Shown: one piece after another, positions 6,437-7,989 of the stretch
Position numbering within the stretch: the first letter of the stretch is position 1
Layout of the letters: each line of letters starts with the position of its first letter
NCBI GenBank assembly: GCA_030633365.1
Contig: DAOVSY010000128.1
Location: 1-7,989, forward strand
Origin: Spirochaetaceae bacterium
Lineage (GTDB): Bacteria > Spirochaetota > Spirochaetia > B11-G9
Length of the DNA stretch: 7,989 nt
Direction of reading: 5' to 3'
Notes under the pieces: model-generated
What the model was told of the DNA's origin: nothing
Databases searched by the model: none
What the model saw: the letters and a program-made list of their open reading frames with translations, nothing else
Translations under genes and position numbers: made by a program

Positions 6437-7068
6437 TATCCTTCCTGATCCTTTTTAACCATGGTTCGGACAGCCCTTGCAACAAGTTCAGGATCCTGCT
6501 CTTCACCCATTATATCTAGAGTAACAGCTCCAGCACTACTGGAATTATTACTATCTATATTCTCTGCACTTTCAAAAGAATTTGAAAACTCTCCCATATC
6601 CGGAAGTACATCAATATTCCCTGGAATCTGATCAGAATCTTCAGTTTTCTCCGATTCAACAATCTCATCCACTATTTCATTACTATTGCTGTCATCATCT
6701 ACCTGAACAGTACTGTTTTCTGTATTAAGTACAGGTTCAGAATTTTCTACTTCTTCACCTATGGAAATGTCAATTACCTGTTTTTCCGGTGTGGGTTCTT
6801 CTGCATCAGTAGAAACACTCTGAACATTTTCTATATTGGAGAAATCTTCATTACTCTCTCCAGTTAATCCGGATTTCAATTCAAATAATTCAGGCAGAAA
6901 TCTTCTAATTAAAATTAAAATGCCAAATCCCAAAACCCCAAATATAATAGCCCCTAAAACAGCTCTAAAAAATAAGACTCCTAAACTTACACTTCCAAAT
7001 AATCCGGAAATAAAAGAGAATAAAAACGCAATAGTTCCACTAGCTGCAATTATTTTCCAATCTTTCAT
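6436..7068 (-). CDS. two-helix membrane protein with long acidic tail
   Basis: 210 aa, unknown function. Two hydrophobic helices at about 6-27 and 31-56 are separated by a short Gly/Ser turn. RRFLPE follows the second helix. Both ends are therefore probably cytoplasmic. Residues about 70-180 are strongly acidic and rich in S, N and E (likely disordered, low complexity). A conserved-looking end at about 181-207 carries VTLDIMGEE and [16 protein letters not shown], predicted helical and a candidate partner-binding peptide. The position between flhG and fliA is one where treponemes also carry a hypothetical protein (from memory). A membrane anchor that presents a C-terminal helix to FlhG, FliA or another flagellar factor is a plausible but unproven role. 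The start is ATG 7068 with GGAG nine bases upstream. Confidence 0.85.
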   Translation of the reverse strand: MKDWKIIAASGTIAFLFSFISGLFGSVSLGVLFFRAVLGAIIFGVLGFGILILIRRFLPELFELKSGLTGESNEDFSNIENVQSVSTDAEEPTPEKQVIDISIGEEVENSEPVLNTENSTVQVDDDSNSNEIVDEIVESEKTEDSDQIPGNIDVLPDMGEFSNSFESAENIDSNNSSSAGAVTLDIMGEEQDPELVARAVRTMVKKDQEG

Positions 7069-7139
7069 TATCCATTACTCCGTATATAGATTACGACAAT
7101 AGCCTTAAGCCGTCAAGTTATGTTTTTAAAATGCAATTT
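7069..7139 (-). promoter_or_regulatory. largest intra-operon gap; candidate weak promoter
   Basis: This 71-base gap between flhG and the membrane-protein gene is the only one in the operon with room for control signals. On the minus strand TTGACG (7116-7111) matches a -35 box in five of six bases and lies 17 bases before TAATCT (7093-7088), which is a poor -10. Transcription would then start about at 7081, on top of the Shine-Dalgarno (7081-7078). That leaves an unusually short leader and weakens the case. No terminator hairpin is present, so read-through from flhG is likely. Confidence 0.2.
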
Positions 7140-7989
7140 TTATCTTCCTACAAGACGATTAAGAAATTTCTTAAGCCCCCCACCCTCTTTATACTCAACT
7201 TTTTCAAGTCGACTTACTATATGCTTAACACAAATTGAAGCCTTACTGTCAGGATCAACTATCATAAAAGGTTTTTGTTTTAAAATCGCCTGGGAAACCT
7301 GTGGATCATCATATACATAACCAAGATAATCTACTTTTAAATTTAGAAATTGACTTGCAATATTAATAACACGTTCTGATACTTTTTTCCCTTCGGTAAC
7401 ACTTTTGACACGATTTACAATCAGTTTAATCCCAAGATTCATATTATCAATCTCAGTTGCTATTATCTTAATAATACCATATGCATCGGTTATAGCCGTT
7501 GGTTCTGGAGTTGTAACAATTATAGCATCATCAGCAGCAGCAATAAAATCAAGAACATTACTTGATACTCCTGCACTTGTATCAATAATAATGATATCCA
7601 CAGCATCCATAGATGATATTTCTTCTATAAAATGCTCTCTCTCCTCTTCAGACAAATTAGCTATCTTGGAAAAACCAGAAGCACCGGCAACTATCTGAAT
7701 ACCAAAATCAGTATTAATAATAATATCTTTCATCTGTTTTTTTTGCTTGATTAAATGATAAAGGTTATATTTGGGTATTATTCCCATTGCAACATTAACA
7801 TTTGCAAGACCCAGATCTGCATCCATAACAAGAACTTTTTTACCAATTTGAGCATAAGCTATGGCAATATTTATAGACATATTAGTTTTTCCAACTCCGC
7901 CCTTTCCACTCGAAACTGCAATTACTCTGGTTTTAGAATTTCCACTGTTATTCTCATTTCTGGATCTCATTATTTCTCTAAGTTGTTCA
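7140..7989 (-). CDS. flhG: FlhG (YlxH/MinD-like) ATPase, 5' end outside the window
   Basis: MinD/ParA-family ATPase that controls flagellar number and placement with the GTPase FlhF. Numbered from the ATG at 7970, the deviant Walker A is SGKGGVGKTN (21-30) with signature Lys23. The switch region is MDADLGLANVNV (49-60) and Walker B is DIIIIDTSAGVS (125-136). The C-terminal part ends in a basic segment, GGGLKKFLNRLVGR, which could be a membrane-targeting helix as in MinD. The frame is open from this ATG to the edge and adds EQLREI. EQLREIM resembles the DQAxxLR N-terminal motif through which FlhG activates FlhF. That ATG also has no good ribosome site, so the true start is probably upstream and the gene is cut by the window. 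The next gene upstream is expected to be flhF. Confidence 0.93.
   Translation of the reverse strand, partial: EQLREIMRSRNENNSGNSKTRVIAVSSGKGGVGKTNMSINIAIAYAQIGKKVLVMDADLGLANVNVAMGIIPKYNLYHLIKQKKQMKDIIINTDFGIQIVAGASGFSKIANLSEEEREHFIEEISSMDAVDIIIIDTSAGVSSNVLDFIAAADDAIIVTTPEPTAITDAYGIIKIIATEIDNMNLGIKLIVNRVKSVTEGKKVSERVINIASQFLNLKVDYLGYVYDDPQVSQAILKQKPFMIVDPDSKASICVKHIVSRLEKVEYKEGGGLKKFLNRLVGR

Noticed and set aside
7405..7698. 97-codon plus-strand frame with hydrophobic runs
   Set aside because: It is antisense to the Walker B region of flhG; the hydrophobic look comes from the complement of Ile/Asp/Asn codons.
7140..7989. Cell-division MinD or plasmid ParA
   Set aside because: The fliA/FapA-like neighbourhood and the LR motif before the ATG fit FlhG; no minC, minE or parB gene is nearby.

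Overview
The window is AT-rich. Almost all of it is one set of closely packed genes read on the minus strand, so the operon runs from the right edge towards the left. The gene content and order point to a spirochaete (Spirochaetota, Treponema/Spirochaeta-like). An FlhG-type MinD ATPase is followed by a two-helix membrane protein, the FliA/WhiG flagellar sigma factor, a Jag_N-DUF342 (FapA-type) protein and small membrane or coiled-coil accessory proteins. Known treponemal flagellar loci have a similar flhF-flhG-whiG block. The phylum assignment is inferred from protein resemblance and gene order, not from a search.

Layout, in transcription order (right to left). 7989-7140: flhG; its reading frame is still open at the window edge, so its true start lies outside. 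7068-6436: membrane protein with two N-terminal helices and a long acidic tail. 6436-5645: fliA. 5631-3691: fapA-like. 3691-3359: small disordered hydrophilic protein. 3354-2848: single-helix membrane protein with a coiled coil and a C-terminal helix-turn-helix-like segment (SwrB/DUF2802-like design). 2844-964: CheA-type histidine kinase. 953-570: HigA-like antitoxin/HTH regulator. From 7068 leftwards, junctions are either one-base TAATG overlaps or gaps of 3-13 bases, so the eight genes look like one transcription unit. The only larger gap (71 bases) lies between flhG and the membrane protein.

How the genes fit together: FlhG with its partner FlhF (presumably just outside the window) sets flagellar number or position. 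FliA transcribes late flagellar and chemotaxis genes. The FapA-like, SwrB-like and membrane proteins are probably accessory factors for flagellar placement or assembly. The CheA-type kinase links the operon to chemotaxis signalling. The last gene is the odd one: an orphan HigA-like antitoxin with no toxin gene beside it, placed behind a perfect Shine-Dalgarno that overlaps the kinase stop codon.

Left end: 1-173 is the C-terminus of an unrecognised plus-strand gene converging on the operon. The 396-base gap 174-569 has no credible gene. It holds two 22-base direct repeats (core ACCTCCGTCCCCATTTT) 193 bases apart, a 7-bp hairpin touching one copy, and no convincing terminator for either converging unit. 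The repeats look like a small dispersed or mobile-element-associated motif.
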